Origin: Cnuibacter physcomitrellae
GTDB lineage: Bacteria > Actinomycetota > Actinomycetes > Actinomycetales > Microbacteriaceae
Assembly (NCBI RefSeq): GCF_014640535.1
Contig: NZ_BMHD01000001.1
Span: 248,001-312,000 of the forward strand
DNA length: 64,000 bases
Direction of reading: 5' to 3'
Shown piece after piece: positions 18,593 through 27,599 of the stretch. The notes under the pieces were generated by a model. It saw only the letters and a program-made list of their open reading frames with translations, was not told the DNA's origin and did not search any database. Within the stretch, counting starts at the first letter, position 1. Every line of letters begins with the position of its first letter. The translations under genes and the position numbers were made by a program.

Positions 18593-19180
18593 ATGCACTC
18601 CATCACCACCGCCGCACCCCGCCGCGGGCCCGTGCATCACGCGCGGACCCGCGGCGCCTCCCACCGTGCCGCCCCGGAGGCCCGGACCGGCACGGCGAAG
18701 GATGCGGTGCTCACCGTCCTGGGACTGATCGGGATCGTGTCCGTCCTCTGGCTCGTCGCGGCAGGGGCGTTCCACCTCTCGGTCATCGTCTTCGTCACCG
18801 GGTCGATGACCCCGACGCTCCCGACCGGGTCCGCGGCGATCGTGCAGCAGGTCGAGGCCTCGGAGCTCCGGATCGGCGACGTCGTCACCGTTCCGAAGCC
18901 CGACAGCGGGATCCCGGTCACCCACCGCATCGTCGACATGGCCGTCGTCGAGGGCTCGCCGGACGAGCGTGCCCTGACCCTCAAGGGCGATGCCAACGAC
19001 ATCGTCGATCCGGTGACCTACACCGTGACGGGCGCCCAGCGGGTGATCGCGGGCGCACCGGGGCTCGGATGGCTGGTCATCGGTGCGAAGACCCCCGTCG
19101 CGATGGTGGCGATCACTCTCGCCGTGGCCCTCGCGATCGCCTGGGCGCTGTGGCCGTCGCGCCAGCGCACCGACTCCTAG
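18593..19180 (+). CDS. SipW-like (ER-type) signal peptidase I
   Basis: A 195-residue membrane protein: a proline/histidine-rich cytoplasmic start, a membrane span at about 39-63, the catalytic serine in TGSMTPTLPTGS (Ser71), and a second span near 160-185. The general base is histidine (PVTHRIV, His111) in place of the lysine of ordinary bacterial signal peptidases, and KGDAND (131-136) follows. This Ser-His arrangement marks the SipW/ER-type family, which cleaves only special signal peptides. It is flanked by two proteins that carry the matching signal, so it is presumably dedicated to them. Confidence 0.9.
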   Translation: MHSITTAAPRRGPVHHARTRGASHRAAPEARTGTAKDAVLTVLGLIGIVSVLWLVAAGAFHLSVIVFVTGSMTPTLPTGSAAIVQQVEASELRIGDVVTVPKPDSGIPVTHRIVDMAVVEGSPDERALTLKGDANDIVDPVTYTVTGAQRVIAGAPGLGWLVIGAKTPVAMVAITLAVALAIAWALWPSRQRTDS

Positions 19181-19191
19181 GAGGACATCTC

Positions 19192-19929
19192 GTGCATCAC
19201 ACATCTCGGCTCGCTCGCGCCGTCGCCGCCGGCGTCATGGCGGGCGCCTCGTCCCTGACGTTGGCGGCGGGGGGAGTCGCCCTGGCAGGGGCGGCGCACG
19301 CCGCGCTCATCGACGTGCCACCGACCGGGCAGCCGGGTCGGCTCGTCCTGTCGTCGGATCCCTACCCGGCGGAGTTCCTCGACCTCTCGCCGGGCGACGC
19401 CGGGTACTGGGAGGTCGGAGCCAGGATCGAGGGCGCCACCAAGGCGACCCTGTCCCTCGAGCTGCGCAAGTCGGGCGACCTCGTCGAGCATCCGCGCGGT
19501 CTGTCCATGACGGTCGACGTCTGCGCCGTCGAGTGGACGGGCCTGGACTCGATGCCCGTCTGCCCGACGGGAGCGGAGCGGATCACCGTGGCCACGCCGG
19601 AGGACGACTACGCGACGTCGAGCCCCACGTTCGACCTCGAGCCCCTGACGGCGGCGGCTCCCGAGTACCTTCTCATCACCCTCGCCGTCGAGGACTCTCC
19701 CGAGGCGCGCGCGGACCAGACGCTCATGGGGCTCACGGGCGACATGGCGGTGGGACTCACCGCCAGCGCCTTCGACGACGTGCCGGTCCGACCGGGCGGT
19801 GGTGGGGGAGGGACGCTCCCGAACACGGGCGGGAACCTCTGGGCCCTCGGCGCCGTCGGTGCTCTCGCCGCGGGCCTGCTCGGCATCGGCACCGCATTCC
19901 GCATCTCTCGAAAGGAGGAGGAGCGATGA
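19192..19929 (+). CDS. LPxTG-anchored surface protein of the SipW cassette
   Basis: A 245-residue exported protein with an N-terminal signal (cleavage likely after AGAAHA), an acidic beta-rich body with two cysteines (VDVCAVEW, MPVCPTG), a polyglycine hinge, and a sorting signal: LPNTG at 209-213, a hydrophobic span and the charged tail RISRKEEER. It should be linked to the cell wall by a sortase; no sortase lies in the window. The GTG at 19192 follows GGAGG seven bases upstream. Its stop overlaps the next start (ATGA). Confidence 0.85.
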   Translation: MHHTSRLARAVAAGVMAGASSLTLAAGGVALAGAAHAALIDVPPTGQPGRLVLSSDPYPAEFLDLSPGDAGYWEVGARIEGATKATLSLELRKSGDLVEHPRGLSMTVDVCAVEWTGLDSMPVCPTGAERITVATPEDDYATSSPTFDLEPLTAAAPEYLLITLAVEDSPEARADQTLMGLTGDMAVGLTASAFDDVPVRPGGGGGGTLPNTGGNLWALGAVGALAAGLLGIGTAFRISRKEEER

Positions 19930-21692
19930 CGAGGACGAGATCCCTCTCCCTCGGCCAGGTGCTCGCCGGGGTCTCCGTGGCGGCCGTCGCCGTCGTGGTG
20001 GTGCCGCTCGGCGTCTCGGCGACGACGGCATCCTGGCCCGACAGCGAGTGGGTGCACGGCGCACCCCTCGGGACGCAGACGCTCGACTGCGGGACGACGA
20101 CGGGCTTCGCCTCGACCGCGTCCGGCCGATTCCTCTCGGGAGAGCTCCTGGGGACCGACCTCGACACGATCCTCGCGCTCGAGGGCGTGAGGACCAGCGT
20201 CGATGCGGCGGGCACTCCGACCGTCGACCCCGCGGACGCCCTGGATCAGGGCTCCACGCCGCCGACGTACACGTACACCGATCCCCTCGAGATCTCGCTT
20301 CTGGGAGGGATCGCGGGGCTCGACCTGACCGGTCTCGAGGTCGGTCTCCCGGTCGGATCGGCCGGTGCCGTGAACCAGTACGCCCAGGCATCCGGCCTCG
20401 GCACCGCCGCCGGTGCCGCGGGTCTCGTCAGCGACTCGGGCGGCGTGCTCGTGTCGCAGTACGCGGCCGACGACACCCTGCCGGAGCCCGCGACGATCTC
20501 GCTCTCCTCGCTTCTCCCGGCGGTGACAGGGATCGCAGATCCCGAGCTCGAGGTCGGAGCGGTGGGCGCCAGCTCGCAGCTCGACGGCTGCGCGGCCCTG
20601 CGGTCGATCCTCTGGAACGACGGACCCGCGGTCGAGGCCGATCGCGAGTACGGGATCGCCGGCTTGGACCTCGCTCTCGAGAGCGCCGTCCTGGGTGCGA
20701 TCATCACCGACACGAACACGGCGGTGACGAGCATCAACGCCGCACTGAACGGTCTGCTGGGTCCGAGCGGAGGCATCGCGACCGCGATCAACGGGCAGCT
20801 GAACGTCGGCCTGGGATCGATCACCGGGGTCTCCCTCGGCGCCACCACCGGGACCGTCACGCTGTCGGGTCTCGACATCACCGGAGCGGTGACCCCGTTG
20901 CTCACGGCTCCTCTGAACGACCCGTACGTGTCGATCGACCTCTCCGCCGGAACGGTGGACGTCGACCTGGCCGCGCTCCTGAACGGTCCGAGCGGGCTCA
21001 ACGGCCTCGGTCCGAACACCGAGCTGCTCCTGAACGCCGCGGTGGTCGACAACATCGTCGACCGGGTGGGCGACCTCCTCGACACCAGGGTGCAGCAGAT
21101 CACGAACGCGATCACCACGGCGATCCGGGCGGCGACGCTCACCGTGAACCTCTCGACACCCCTGAGACTGGTCGTGCTCGGGTCGCCGGTGCAGGTCGCG
21201 AACGTGGCCGTGACGCTGAACACGACGCTTGCGGCGCTGTTCGACGGGACCGCGACCTTCGGCGTCAGCCTGAACGTGCTGTCGGGCCTGTCGTCCGCGG
21301 CGGAGCTCGCGCTGAGCCTCGTCGAGGGGCTGCTGAACACCGCGATCACGGGGTTGAAGACGAGCCTGGTCTCGCCCGTGGCCACCGTGATCGCCAATGC
21401 CGTGCTCGGCACGATCACCACGCTCGGATCGACGCTCGCCGGGAGGGTCACGCAGGTGGTGGATGCCCTGGCAGCCGTGCTCGCGCCGCTGCCGGGTGTC
21501 CTCTCCATCACGGTGAACGTGCAACCGGACCAGCCCGGCGCACCGGATCCCGGGGACTACATCCCGCAGTCCGGCGACTCCACCGCGGAGTACGCGGTGA
21601 CCGCGCTCCGGCTCGGCCTCCTCGATGCGCTCGGTACCGTGGGCGCGGTGGAGTTCGGTAGGGCCTCCGCCGGTCCGGTCACCGCCCCCTGA
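19926..21692 (+). CDS. Choice-of-anchor G-like secreted protein with SipW-type signal
   Basis: A 588-residue exported protein. The N-terminal hydrophobic segment is followed by TASWPDSEWVHG, almost the same tag as in the first gene of the cassette, so it should also be a SipW substrate. The body is rich in Leu, Thr, Gly and Asn with long stretches of beta-propensity and repeated GLDLTGL/GLDITGAV-like phrases, resembling choice-of-anchor G family proteins. There is no LPxTG or C-terminal span. Translational coupling to the LPxTG gene suggests the two are assembled together on the surface. Confidence 0.8.
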   Translation: MTRTRSLSLGQVLAGVSVAAVAVVVVPLGVSATTASWPDSEWVHGAPLGTQTLDCGTTTGFASTASGRFLSGELLGTDLDTILALEGVRTSVDAAGTPTVDPADALDQGSTPPTYTYTDPLEISLLGGIAGLDLTGLEVGLPVGSAGAVNQYAQASGLGTAAGAAGLVSDSGGVLVSQYAADDTLPEPATISLSSLLPAVTGIADPELEVGAVGASSQLDGCAALRSILWNDGPAVEADREYGIAGLDLALESAVLGAIITDTNTAVTSINAALNGLLGPSGGIATAINGQLNVGLGSITGVSLGATTGTVTLSGLDITGAVTPLLTAPLNDPYVSIDLSAGTVDVDLAALLNGPSGLNGLGPNTELLLNAAVVDNIVDRVGDLLDTRVQQITNAITTAIRAATLTVNLSTPLRLVVLGSPVQVANVAVTLNTTLAALFDGTATFGVSLNVLSGLSSAAELALSLVEGLLNTAITGLKTSLVSPVATVIANAVLGTITTLGSTLAGRVTQVVDALAAVLAPLPGVLSITVNVQPDQPGAPDPGDYIPQSGDSTAEYAVTALRLGLLDALGTVGAVEFGRASAGPVTAP

Positions 21693-21701
21693 CCGCGGCG
21701 G

Positions 21702-21733
21702 GGATCGTCCGTCCTCCCCACCGCGGACGATCC
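21702..21733. terminator. Hairpin between convergent genes
   Basis: GGATCGTCCG (21702-21711) pairs perfectly with CGGACGATCC (21724-21733) across a 12-base loop, just after the cassette's last stop. A second GC-rich hairpin (about 21741-21771) overlaps the end of the convergent exporter gene. No T-tract follows, as is common in high-GC actinobacteria. Confidence 0.65.
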
Positions 21734-21753
21734 GACGGTCGGGCGGCCGGCAC

Positions 21754-23016
21754 TCACGTGCCGCGCCGCCCGGCCCTCTCCCGCGCGGGCAGGTACAGCA
21801 GCGCGCCCAGCGTGCTCGCCAGACCCACGGCCACGAGCACCGGTGCCGTCCCGATACCCTCGGAGAGCGGCAGCACGACGAGCAGCAGCAGGCTCGTGCT
21901 GCCTCCCGCCACAAGGGAGTTCACCGACAGCACGGTGGCCCGGGTGCGGGCATCCGCCCGCTGGTGCAGGAGAGCGTTGTGGGCCGGTCCGGCTGCACCG
22001 TGCGCGAGGTAGGCGAGGCAGTACCCGACCAGCAGTCCGACGACGCCGGCCAGGAGTCCCATCACGGCGACGAAGACGCCGTTCAGGATGCGCGCCGCGA
22101 TGGCGACCCGGACCACGCCCAGGCGCGGGACGAGCAACGCGCAGAGCGCCGACCCCGCGGCGAAGACACCCCAGGCCACGGCCGACACCGGTCCGAAGAT
22201 CGCGGCGGCATCGACGGCGTCGGTCAGCTCGGCGAGCCGGATCGGCGTCAGCGTCTCGAACCCGATCATCGCCAGGGCCCAGGCGACCTCGACCAGGACG
22301 AGGCAGCGCAGCACACGGTCGCGGGCGACCACTCGGATCGCGGCCCTCAGCGTCGTCCACGGCGACGCGCGGCCGCTCGGGAGGTGATCCGTTCGGGCCG
22401 GCGGTGCAGGTCGTGCTCGCCGGACGCGCGGTTCGTCCACCAGGACGGCCAGCAGGACGAGGTGGACGGTCTCGATCGCGAGGGCGACGAGGAACGGGAG
22501 GACGAGCGGGTCCAGCCCCGGTACCGGGGCCCACCAGACCAGCAGCCCGCCGGCCGCGGAGCCGACGGCGATCGACGCACCGAGCACCGTCGATCCCCGG
22601 CCGAGGGACCGTGCGACGCGGACCGGCGCGACGTCCGGGCCGAGGGCGTCGACGAACCAGGCCTCGAGGGGGCCGGAGTCGAGAGCGCGGAACACCCCCT
22701 GCACCAGCAGGGCGAGCGCGAAGCCGACGAAGTCGGTCGCGATGACGACGAGGACCGTGGCGGCGATCGCCGCGATCGCGGCGAGGAGCAGCACCGGACG
22801 CCGCCCGAGGGAGTCGGCGAGGCTGCCGCTCGGGAGCTCGAGCGCGAGTACGACGAAGCCCTGGATCGACAGCAGCACGCCGACCTCGGCGATGGAGAGC
22901 CCGCGTTGCAGCGCCAGCAGGATCGTCAGACCGAAGACGACGCCCACCTGCAGCCACCGTGTGCTGGTGAGGAGGAGGAACCGGCGTTCGAGCGATCGGG
23001 CCGAGAGGGCGCTCAT
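21754..23016 (-). CDS. MFS transporter
   Basis: A 420-residue membrane protein with 12 predicted spans and the loop 2-3 motif GSLADSLGRRPVLL (about residues 63-76), characteristic of the major facilitator superfamily. The substrate is unknown; the family branch with adjacent ArsR regulators is usually drug or metabolite efflux. Its ATG overlaps the stop of the ArsR gene (ATGA), so the regulator and exporter form a two-gene operon. Confidence 0.87.
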   Translation of the reverse strand: MSALSARSLERRFLLLTSTRWLQVGVVFGLTILLALQRGLSIAEVGVLLSIQGFVVLALELPSGSLADSLGRRPVLLLAAIAAIAATVLVVIATDFVGFALALLVQGVFRALDSGPLEAWFVDALGPDVAPVRVARSLGRGSTVLGASIAVGSAAGGLLVWWAPVPGLDPLVLPFLVALAIETVHLVLLAVLVDEPRVRRARPAPPARTDHLPSGRASPWTTLRAAIRVVARDRVLRCLVLVEVAWALAMIGFETLTPIRLAELTDAVDAAAIFGPVSAVAWGVFAAGSALCALLVPRLGVVRVAIAARILNGVFVAVMGLLAGVVGLLVGYCLAYLAHGAAGPAHNALLHQRADARTRATVLSVNSLVAGGSTSLLLLVVLPLSEGIGTAPVLVAVGLASTLGALLYLPARERAGRRGT

Positions 23017-23612
23017 CGGTCGCGCGGCTGCGGTGACTCGATCGGCGGATCGAGGTCGATCGGGCTGAGGAACTGATGCACGTGGATGCGCCGCGCCTCG
23101 GGGTTCTCACTGCTCCGGTACCGGTCGAGGATGGCGCCGAGCTCGGCACGGAGGCGCTCCGCCGCAGCGGCGTCGTCGACGAGGACCACGCTGTCGTCGA
23201 GGCCCATCGCGTCGACCCAGTCGGCGGGCCAGGCGTCGGCGGCGTCGAGCCACCGCTCGGCGCGCCCGGCGAGCTGCCTGACCCAGTCACGCTGCAGCCA
23301 GCCGAGGGCGGTGCGCGCATCCTCGTCGTCGGCGAAGTCGGACTCGGTCCAGGAGTGGAAGTCGGTGCTGGCTCGCCAGAGGCGACGCCGGCCCACACCC
23401 TCGTCGGTGTCGACCACCAGCCCGACACCCTCGAGCGCGCGGAGGTGGTAGCTCGTGGCCCCCGTGTTCGTCCCGAGCTGCTCGGCCAGCTCGGTCGCCG
23501 TCGCCGGTCCGTGCAGGCGGAGTGAGCCCAGGAGCCGCGACCGCAGAGGGTGCGCGAGCACGCGCACCGCCTTCTCGTCCAGCCGCATGCCGGTGTAGTC
23601 GGTGTCGCTCAT
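23013..23612 (-). CDS. ArsR-family winged-helix regulator
   Basis: A 199-residue regulator with an N-terminal winged helix: [20 protein letters not shown], then [28 protein letters not shown] (residues 15-65). No metal-binding cysteine cluster is seen, so it probably senses an organic ligand or none. The gene is leaderless by the local rule: CAGGGT (23619-23624) ends six bases before the ATG, and a -35 TTGTGC lies 17 bp further, inside a palindromic operator. It probably represses itself and the MFS exporter. Confidence 0.85.
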   Translation of the reverse strand: MSDTDYTGMRLDEKAVRVLAHPLRSRLLGSLRLHGPATATELAEQLGTNTGATSYHLRALEGVGLVVDTDEGVGRRRLWRASTDFHSWTESDFADDEDARTALGWLQRDWVRQLAGRAERWLDAADAWPADWVDAMGLDDSVVLVDDAAAAERLRAELGAILDRYRSSENPEARRIHVHQFLSPIDLDPPIESPQPRDR

Positions 23613-23637
23613 GCCTCCACCCTGTCATGCAGAGAAA

Positions 23638-23660
23638 GTGTGCACAAGTTCTGTGCATAC
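23638..23660. promoter_or_regulatory. ArsR operator overlapping its own -35
   Basis: GTGTGCACA (23638-23646) and TGTGCATAC (23652-23660) form an inverted repeat matching at 8 of 9 positions with a 5-bp spacer. On the minus strand it covers TTGTGC (-35), which is 17 bp from the -10 CAGGGT, which in turn ends 6 bases before the ArsR ATG. Confidence 0.6.
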
Positions 23661-23704
23661 GCGATGGAGCTGATGCGCGGGTTGCATCGCGTACCCTCGA
23701 GAGC

Positions 23705-24904
23705 ATGACCGAGATCACCTCCACGCCCGTGCGCCAGGTGCGCCCGGCCACCGAGGGGTGGTCGCAGAAGCTCGATGCCGAGGGCCGCCCCCTCCTGCAG
23801 TTCGGGTCGCCCAAGCGCGGCAAGCCGCCCGTGCACCTCGCCGACCTCACCGCCGCCGAGCGCGTGGAGCGCATCAAGGAGCTCGGGCTGCCCGGCTTCC
23901 GGGCCAAGCAGCTGGCCACCCACTACTTCACGCACTACACCTCCGATCCCGACGACATGACCGACCTCCCGGCGGCGGGCCGCGAGGAGCTCGTCGCGGG
24001 GCTCCTCCCGCCGCTCCTCACCGAGGTGCGGCGGCTCGAGACCGATCGGGGCGACACGATCAAGTTCCTCTGGCGCCTCCACGACGGAGCGCTGGTCGAG
24101 TCGGTGCTCATGCGCTACCCGGGCCGCATCACGCTCTGCATCTCGTCGCAGGCCGGATGCGGCATGAACTGCCCGTTCTGCGCCACCGGCCAAGCGGGTC
24201 TCACGCGCAACATGTCGACGGCGGAGATCGTCGACCAGATCGTGCGTGCCAACCGCGCCCTCGCGGCGGGCGAGCTCGGGGGCAAGAAGCGCGGCGAGAC
24301 GACGCCCGAGCGCGTGAGCAACATCGTCTTCATGGGGATGGGGGAGCCGCTGGCCAACTACGCTCGCGTCGTCCAGGCCGTGCGCACGATGATCGCCCCC
24401 CAGCCCGAGGGGCTGGGGATGAGCGCCCGCGGGATCACCGTCTCCACGGTGGGCCTCGTCCCGGCCATCAAGAAGCTCGCCGCGGAGGACATCCCGGTCA
24501 CCTTCGCCCTCTCCCTCCACGCGCCCGACGACCAGCTGCGCGACGAGCTCATCCCGGTGAACTCGCGCTGGAAGGTCGACGAGGCACTGGATGCGGCCCG
24601 CGCCTACTTCGACGCCACCGGCCGTCGCGTCTCCATCGAGTACGCGCTCATCAAGGACATGAACGACCACGGCTGGCGCGCCGAGCTCCTCGCGGAGAAG
24701 CTGAACGCCCGCGGCCGCGGCTGGGTGCACGTCAACCCCATCCCGCTCAACCCCACTCCCGGGTCGATCTGGACCGCCTCGGAGCCCGCCGCTCAGGCCG
24801 AGTTCGTTCGACGGCTCGTGGATGCGGGGGTGCCGACGACCATCCGCGACACCCGCGGCAAGGAGATCGACGGCGCCTGCGGTCAGCTCGCGGCCGCGGA
24901 CTGA
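23705..24904 (+). CDS. rlmN: 23S rRNA (adenine-C2)-methyltransferase RlmN
   Basis: A 399-residue radical-SAM enzyme. The iron-sulfur cysteines are in CGMNCPFC (C152, C156, C159), followed by GMGEPL ([11 protein letters not shown]) and the SxxTVGLVP block. The methyl-carrying cysteine is near the C-terminus in DGACGQLA (C392). RlmN methylates A2503 of 23S rRNA and A37 of some tRNAs. The ATG at 23705 was chosen because TACCCT (23692-23697) ends seven bases before it, giving a leaderless gene; a longer upstream reading lacks support. Confidence 0.95.
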   Translation: MTEITSTPVRQVRPATEGWSQKLDAEGRPLLQFGSPKRGKPPVHLADLTAAERVERIKELGLPGFRAKQLATHYFTHYTSDPDDMTDLPAAGREELVAGLLPPLLTEVRRLETDRGDTIKFLWRLHDGALVESVLMRYPGRITLCISSQAGCGMNCPFCATGQAGLTRNMSTAEIVDQIVRANRALAAGELGGKKRGETTPERVSNIVFMGMGEPLANYARVVQAVRTMIAPQPEGLGMSARGITVSTVGLVPAIKKLAAEDIPVTFALSLHAPDDQLRDELIPVNSRWKVDEALDAARAYFDATGRRVSIEYALIKDMNDHGWRAELLAEKLNARGRGWVHVNPIPLNPTPGSIWTASEPAAQAEFVRRLVDAGVPTTIRDTRGKEIDGACGQLAAAD

Positions 24905-24970
24905 CGCCGTCCCCGTGGCGTCGCGGGCGCGGAGGGACGGCGACGGGACGCCCGCCGCTCGCGGCGCGGA

Positions 24971-25447
24971 TCAGTCCTCGGGGATGTCGCCCGGGGTGAC
25001 CACCGACGGGTACGCCGCGGGGAGCTGCTCGAGCGCGGGCGTGGCGTGCGAGGCGGCGTCGAGCAAGTAGATCTGCTCGAGGAGCCTGATCGTGAGCCTC
25101 GTCGGCCCGGCGAGGAACTCGGCCTTCCACATCGACCGCGCGGCCGGCGCCGCGCCTGCGGAGACCGCCTCCGTGAACGCGGTGGCCGCGGTCCGCGCGC
25201 CCTTCCACCCCTCACCGGTGATGCGCTGGGTCGCGATCACCCAGCGCGCGAGCGTGACGTCGAACAGCAGACCGTCGCGGGAGCGCCAGTCGTCGCCCGA
25301 CGCCCGCTGAGCCGCCTCGAAGACCGCCTGCCACTCGCGCGGTTCGGCCCGCGAGGCGATGAGGAGCGTGGTGCGGGTGACGAAGTAGTCCTGGATGCGG
25401 ACCACCTCGTCGAGCACGACCGTCTCGCCGATGGTGTCTGAGGTCAC
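24971..25447 (-). CDS. Hypothetical protein
   Basis: A 158-residue, mostly helical soluble protein of unrecognised family. It has no signal peptide, membrane span or cysteine. It starts with GTG after an AAGGAT ribosome site and stands alone between rlmN (convergent) and an MFS gene on the same strand, 92 bp away. Codon use is like its neighbours, which supports it being real. Confidence 0.65.
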   Translation of the reverse strand: MTSDTIGETVVLDEVVRIQDYFVTRTTLLIASRAEPREWQAVFEAAQRASGDDWRSRDGLLFDVTLARWVIATQRITGEGWKGARTAATAFTEAVSAGAAPAARSMWKAEFLAGPTRLTIRLLEQIYLLDAASHATPALEQLPAAYPSVVTPGDIPED

Positions 25448-25539
25448 GTGAAGGGATCCTTCTCGTCAGGTCGGGCTCGGGTCGGTCGGGGTCACCCTAG
25501 CAGCGCTGTCCGACGAGGAGCTGGACCCGACGCGGCGTG

Positions 25540-26829
25540 CTACGCCCCGTCGCCCGACCCGGCCGGGGCGGCGCGCGCGGCTCGGAGCGCCGCACGGCCC
25601 GAGGGCAGCAGGATCGCGATGACGACCGTGACGATGGTCAGCGCCCCGGCGACGACGAGCAGCGTCTGGACGCTGACGACATCGGCGGCCGGCCCGAACA
25701 CCAGCATGCCGGCCGGGGTGGCCAGGGCCATCACGATGCTGACGTAGCTGAACACCCGGCCGTGCATCTCGGGCCTCACCGTCTCCTGGATCAGCGTCAT
25801 GAAGGGGGCCGAGAACCAGGGCACCAGCAACCCGAACAGGAACATCAGCACGTAGAACACGAGGAGCGTGGGGCTGAGCCCCATGCCGACGGTGAGGACG
25901 GCGAACCCGAACGTCGAGATCAGGATGAGCGTCATGGGCGGGCGCTTGGCGAGCACCGTCGAGACCAGAACGCCACCCGCGAGCATGCCGAGCCCGAAGG
26001 CGAGCTCGAGCACGGTCAGCATCCACGCCTCCTCGCCGAACGTGCGCGCGACCATGAGCGGGGTGATGAAGGACGGGGCGACCGTCAGGAGGAAGATGAT
26101 GGCGAACACGACGAGGAGCCAGCGCACGACGCCGTTGCTCCAGATGAAGCGCATGCCCTCCACGAGGTCGGTCCGGTACGACGTCCGGCGCTCGGCGACC
26201 CGCTCCAGGGTCGGGACCCGGACGAGGGCGAGCAGTCCGATGCCGATCGCCGCGGTGACGACGTCGATGAAGAAGGCAGGGACGATGCCGAACAACCCGA
26301 ACACCGCCCCGGCCGCGGCAGGCGCGAGCAGGGTCATCGCGGACTGGATCGTCCCGAACAGGCCGTTCACGCGCATCAGCTGATCCGGCGGGGTGATCTG
26401 CGGGATCATCGCCTGCACCGCGGGGGTCTGGAACCCGGCGCCGACCGAGCGCACGCCGACGGCGAGCAGGATGATCCAGAGATCGGTGACGCCCGCGAGC
26501 ATGAGCAGGGCGAGGGCGAGCGTGGTGACGGCGATGGCCCCGTCGGAGAGCATCACGAGGACGCGCCGGTTCATCCGGTCGGCGAGCGTGCCGCCGAAGA
26601 GGGAGACGACGCCCTGGGGGGCGAAGGCGGCGAGGGCGTAGAGCGCCACCGCCAGGCCCGACTTCGTCTCGAGCGTGACGTACCACATCACCGCGTACTG
26701 GACGATCATGGAGCCGAACAGTGAGACGGTCTGCCCGCTCAGGAACAGCCCGACGTTGCCCTTCCACGCGGGTGCGATCGCGGGCGCGGTGGGCGGATCC
26801 GCGGTCGCCCGCTCGTCGTCGGGGGTCAT
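25540..26829 (-). CDS. MFS transporter (MFS_3/enterobactin-exporter-like)
   Basis: A 429-residue exporter with 12 spans and the motif GGTLADRMNRRVLVM in the loop between spans 2 and 3 (about residue 60-74). The overall pattern (LFLSGQTVSLFGSMIVQYA at the start) fits the MFS_3 efflux group. The ATG at 26829 is preferred over a GTG 15 bases upstream because TACGCT ends six bases before it, as in other leaderless genes here. The promoter is embedded in a perfect inverted repeat. No regulator gene is adjacent. The substrate is unknown. Confidence 0.85.
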   Translation of the reverse strand: MTPDDERATADPPTAPAIAPAWKGNVGLFLSGQTVSLFGSMIVQYAVMWYVTLETKSGLAVALYALAAFAPQGVVSLFGGTLADRMNRRVLVMLSDGAIAVTTLALALLMLAGVTDLWIILLAVGVRSVGAGFQTPAVQAMIPQITPPDQLMRVNGLFGTIQSAMTLLAPAAAGAVFGLFGIVPAFFIDVVTAAIGIGLLALVRVPTLERVAERRTSYRTDLVEGMRFIWSNGVVRWLLVVFAIIFLLTVAPSFITPLMVARTFGEEAWMLTVLELAFGLGMLAGGVLVSTVLAKRPPMTLILISTFGFAVLTVGMGLSPTLLVFYVLMFLFGLLVPWFSAPFMTLIQETVRPEMHGRVFSYVSIVMALATPAGMLVFGPAADVVSVQTLLVVAGALTIVTVVIAILLPSGRAALRAARAAPAGSGDGA

Positions 26830-26856
26830 GTGAACAGCGTACACATGACCCCCGAC
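26818..26856. promoter_or_regulatory. Perfect 15-bp inverted repeat around an MFS promoter and start
   Basis: GTCGGGGGTCATGTG (26818-26832) and its exact reverse complement (26842-26856) are separated by nine bases that contain the -10 TACGCT on the minus strand. The left arm is the first codons of the MFS gene; the right arm is an inverted copy that would start ATGACCCCCGAC on the plus strand. It could be an operator, or an inverted duplication of the gene start. Confidence 0.7.
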
Positions 26857-26895
26857 AACCGGGCCGGTCCGACACCGCGACCGACCGGGGATGCC

Positions 26896-27384
26896 TCAGG
26901 CGGAGTCGCGGATGTCGCGCACGAAGTTGTCGACGTGCACGCGGAGCGCCTGGATGCGGCGCTCGCGCTCGGCCGCCTGATCGAACCCGATGTACGCGGG
27001 AGGCGCCGGCCTGCGCACGTTCGCCGGGCACTGGAACTCAGCGCAGACGAGGGTGCCGACGGTGTCGCCGTTGCGACCCGCCTTGCCCGCGCGTCGGGCG
27101 CTGAACATGACCACGTCGTTGGGGAGGGTGACGTCCTCGCACCACGAGCACTGCGGGCGCGCTCGGATGCGTCCCTCCGACTGCCGGAGGACGATCCCGG
27201 TGGGCTCGTCGTCGAGGAGGGTGATCACGCAGCCGACCATCGGCTGCTTGCGGTCGCGCCATCCGAGGTAGTCGAGGCGATCCCACGGGAGCTCGTCGAG
27301 GGCGGGCAGGAGCAGCGAGGCGCGCTCGCGCTGGGAGACGTTGATGAGACTGGCGCGGATGTCGCGCTCGGTGAGGGTGTGCAT
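26896..27384 (-). CDS. FBP-domain protein (EF-G-binding, FusB-like zinc finger)
   Basis: A 162-residue protein with a C-terminal treble-clef zinc finger: CSWCEDV near residues 79-85 and CAEFQCPANV near 113-122. The N-terminus is helical (TERDIRASLINVSQRERASL). This is the FBP family related to FusB/FusC, whose members bind elongation factor G and rescue stalled ribosomes or give fusidic acid tolerance. That biochemical role here is inferred from the family. The ATG has AAGGA seven bases upstream, and a strong hairpin lies 24 bases before the start. Confidence 0.82.
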   Translation of the reverse strand: MHTLTERDIRASLINVSQRERASLLLPALDELPWDRLDYLGWRDRKQPMVGCVITLLDDEPTGIVLRQSEGRIRARPQCSWCEDVTLPNDVVMFSARRAGKAGRNGDTVGTLVCAEFQCPANVRRPAPPAYIGFDQAAERERRIQALRVHVDNFVRDIRDSA

Positions 27385-27407
27385 GAGGTTCCTTGCGTCT
27401 GGAAGAA

Positions 27408-27433
27408 GCCCGCGCCTGGCTCCAGGAGCGGGC
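27408..27433 (-). promoter_or_regulatory. Hairpin in the leader of the FBP-domain gene
   Basis: GCCCGC pairs with GCGGGC and CCTGG with CCAGG around a two-base loop and single bulges, ending 24 bases upstream of the FBP ATG. A second 9-bp inverted repeat (ACCTCCCTC and GAGGGAGGT) lies at about 27484-27554. The rest of the 215-bp gap holds no gene I can support. Regulation of translation or attenuation is possible. Confidence 0.45.
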
Positions 27434-27599
27434 GGGGTTCAGGGTCAGACGGGACTACCTCGGGTCGGCGCCGAACGCGCCGAAGACCTCCCTCTGCCGC
27501 GAGGGCTTCGTCTCGGAGATGTGCACGAGTCAAGCCTACGCCGCGAGGGAGGTCCGTGGCCTCTGCCGCATCGGGAGGCGGCAGGGGTGGAGCGCCGCG

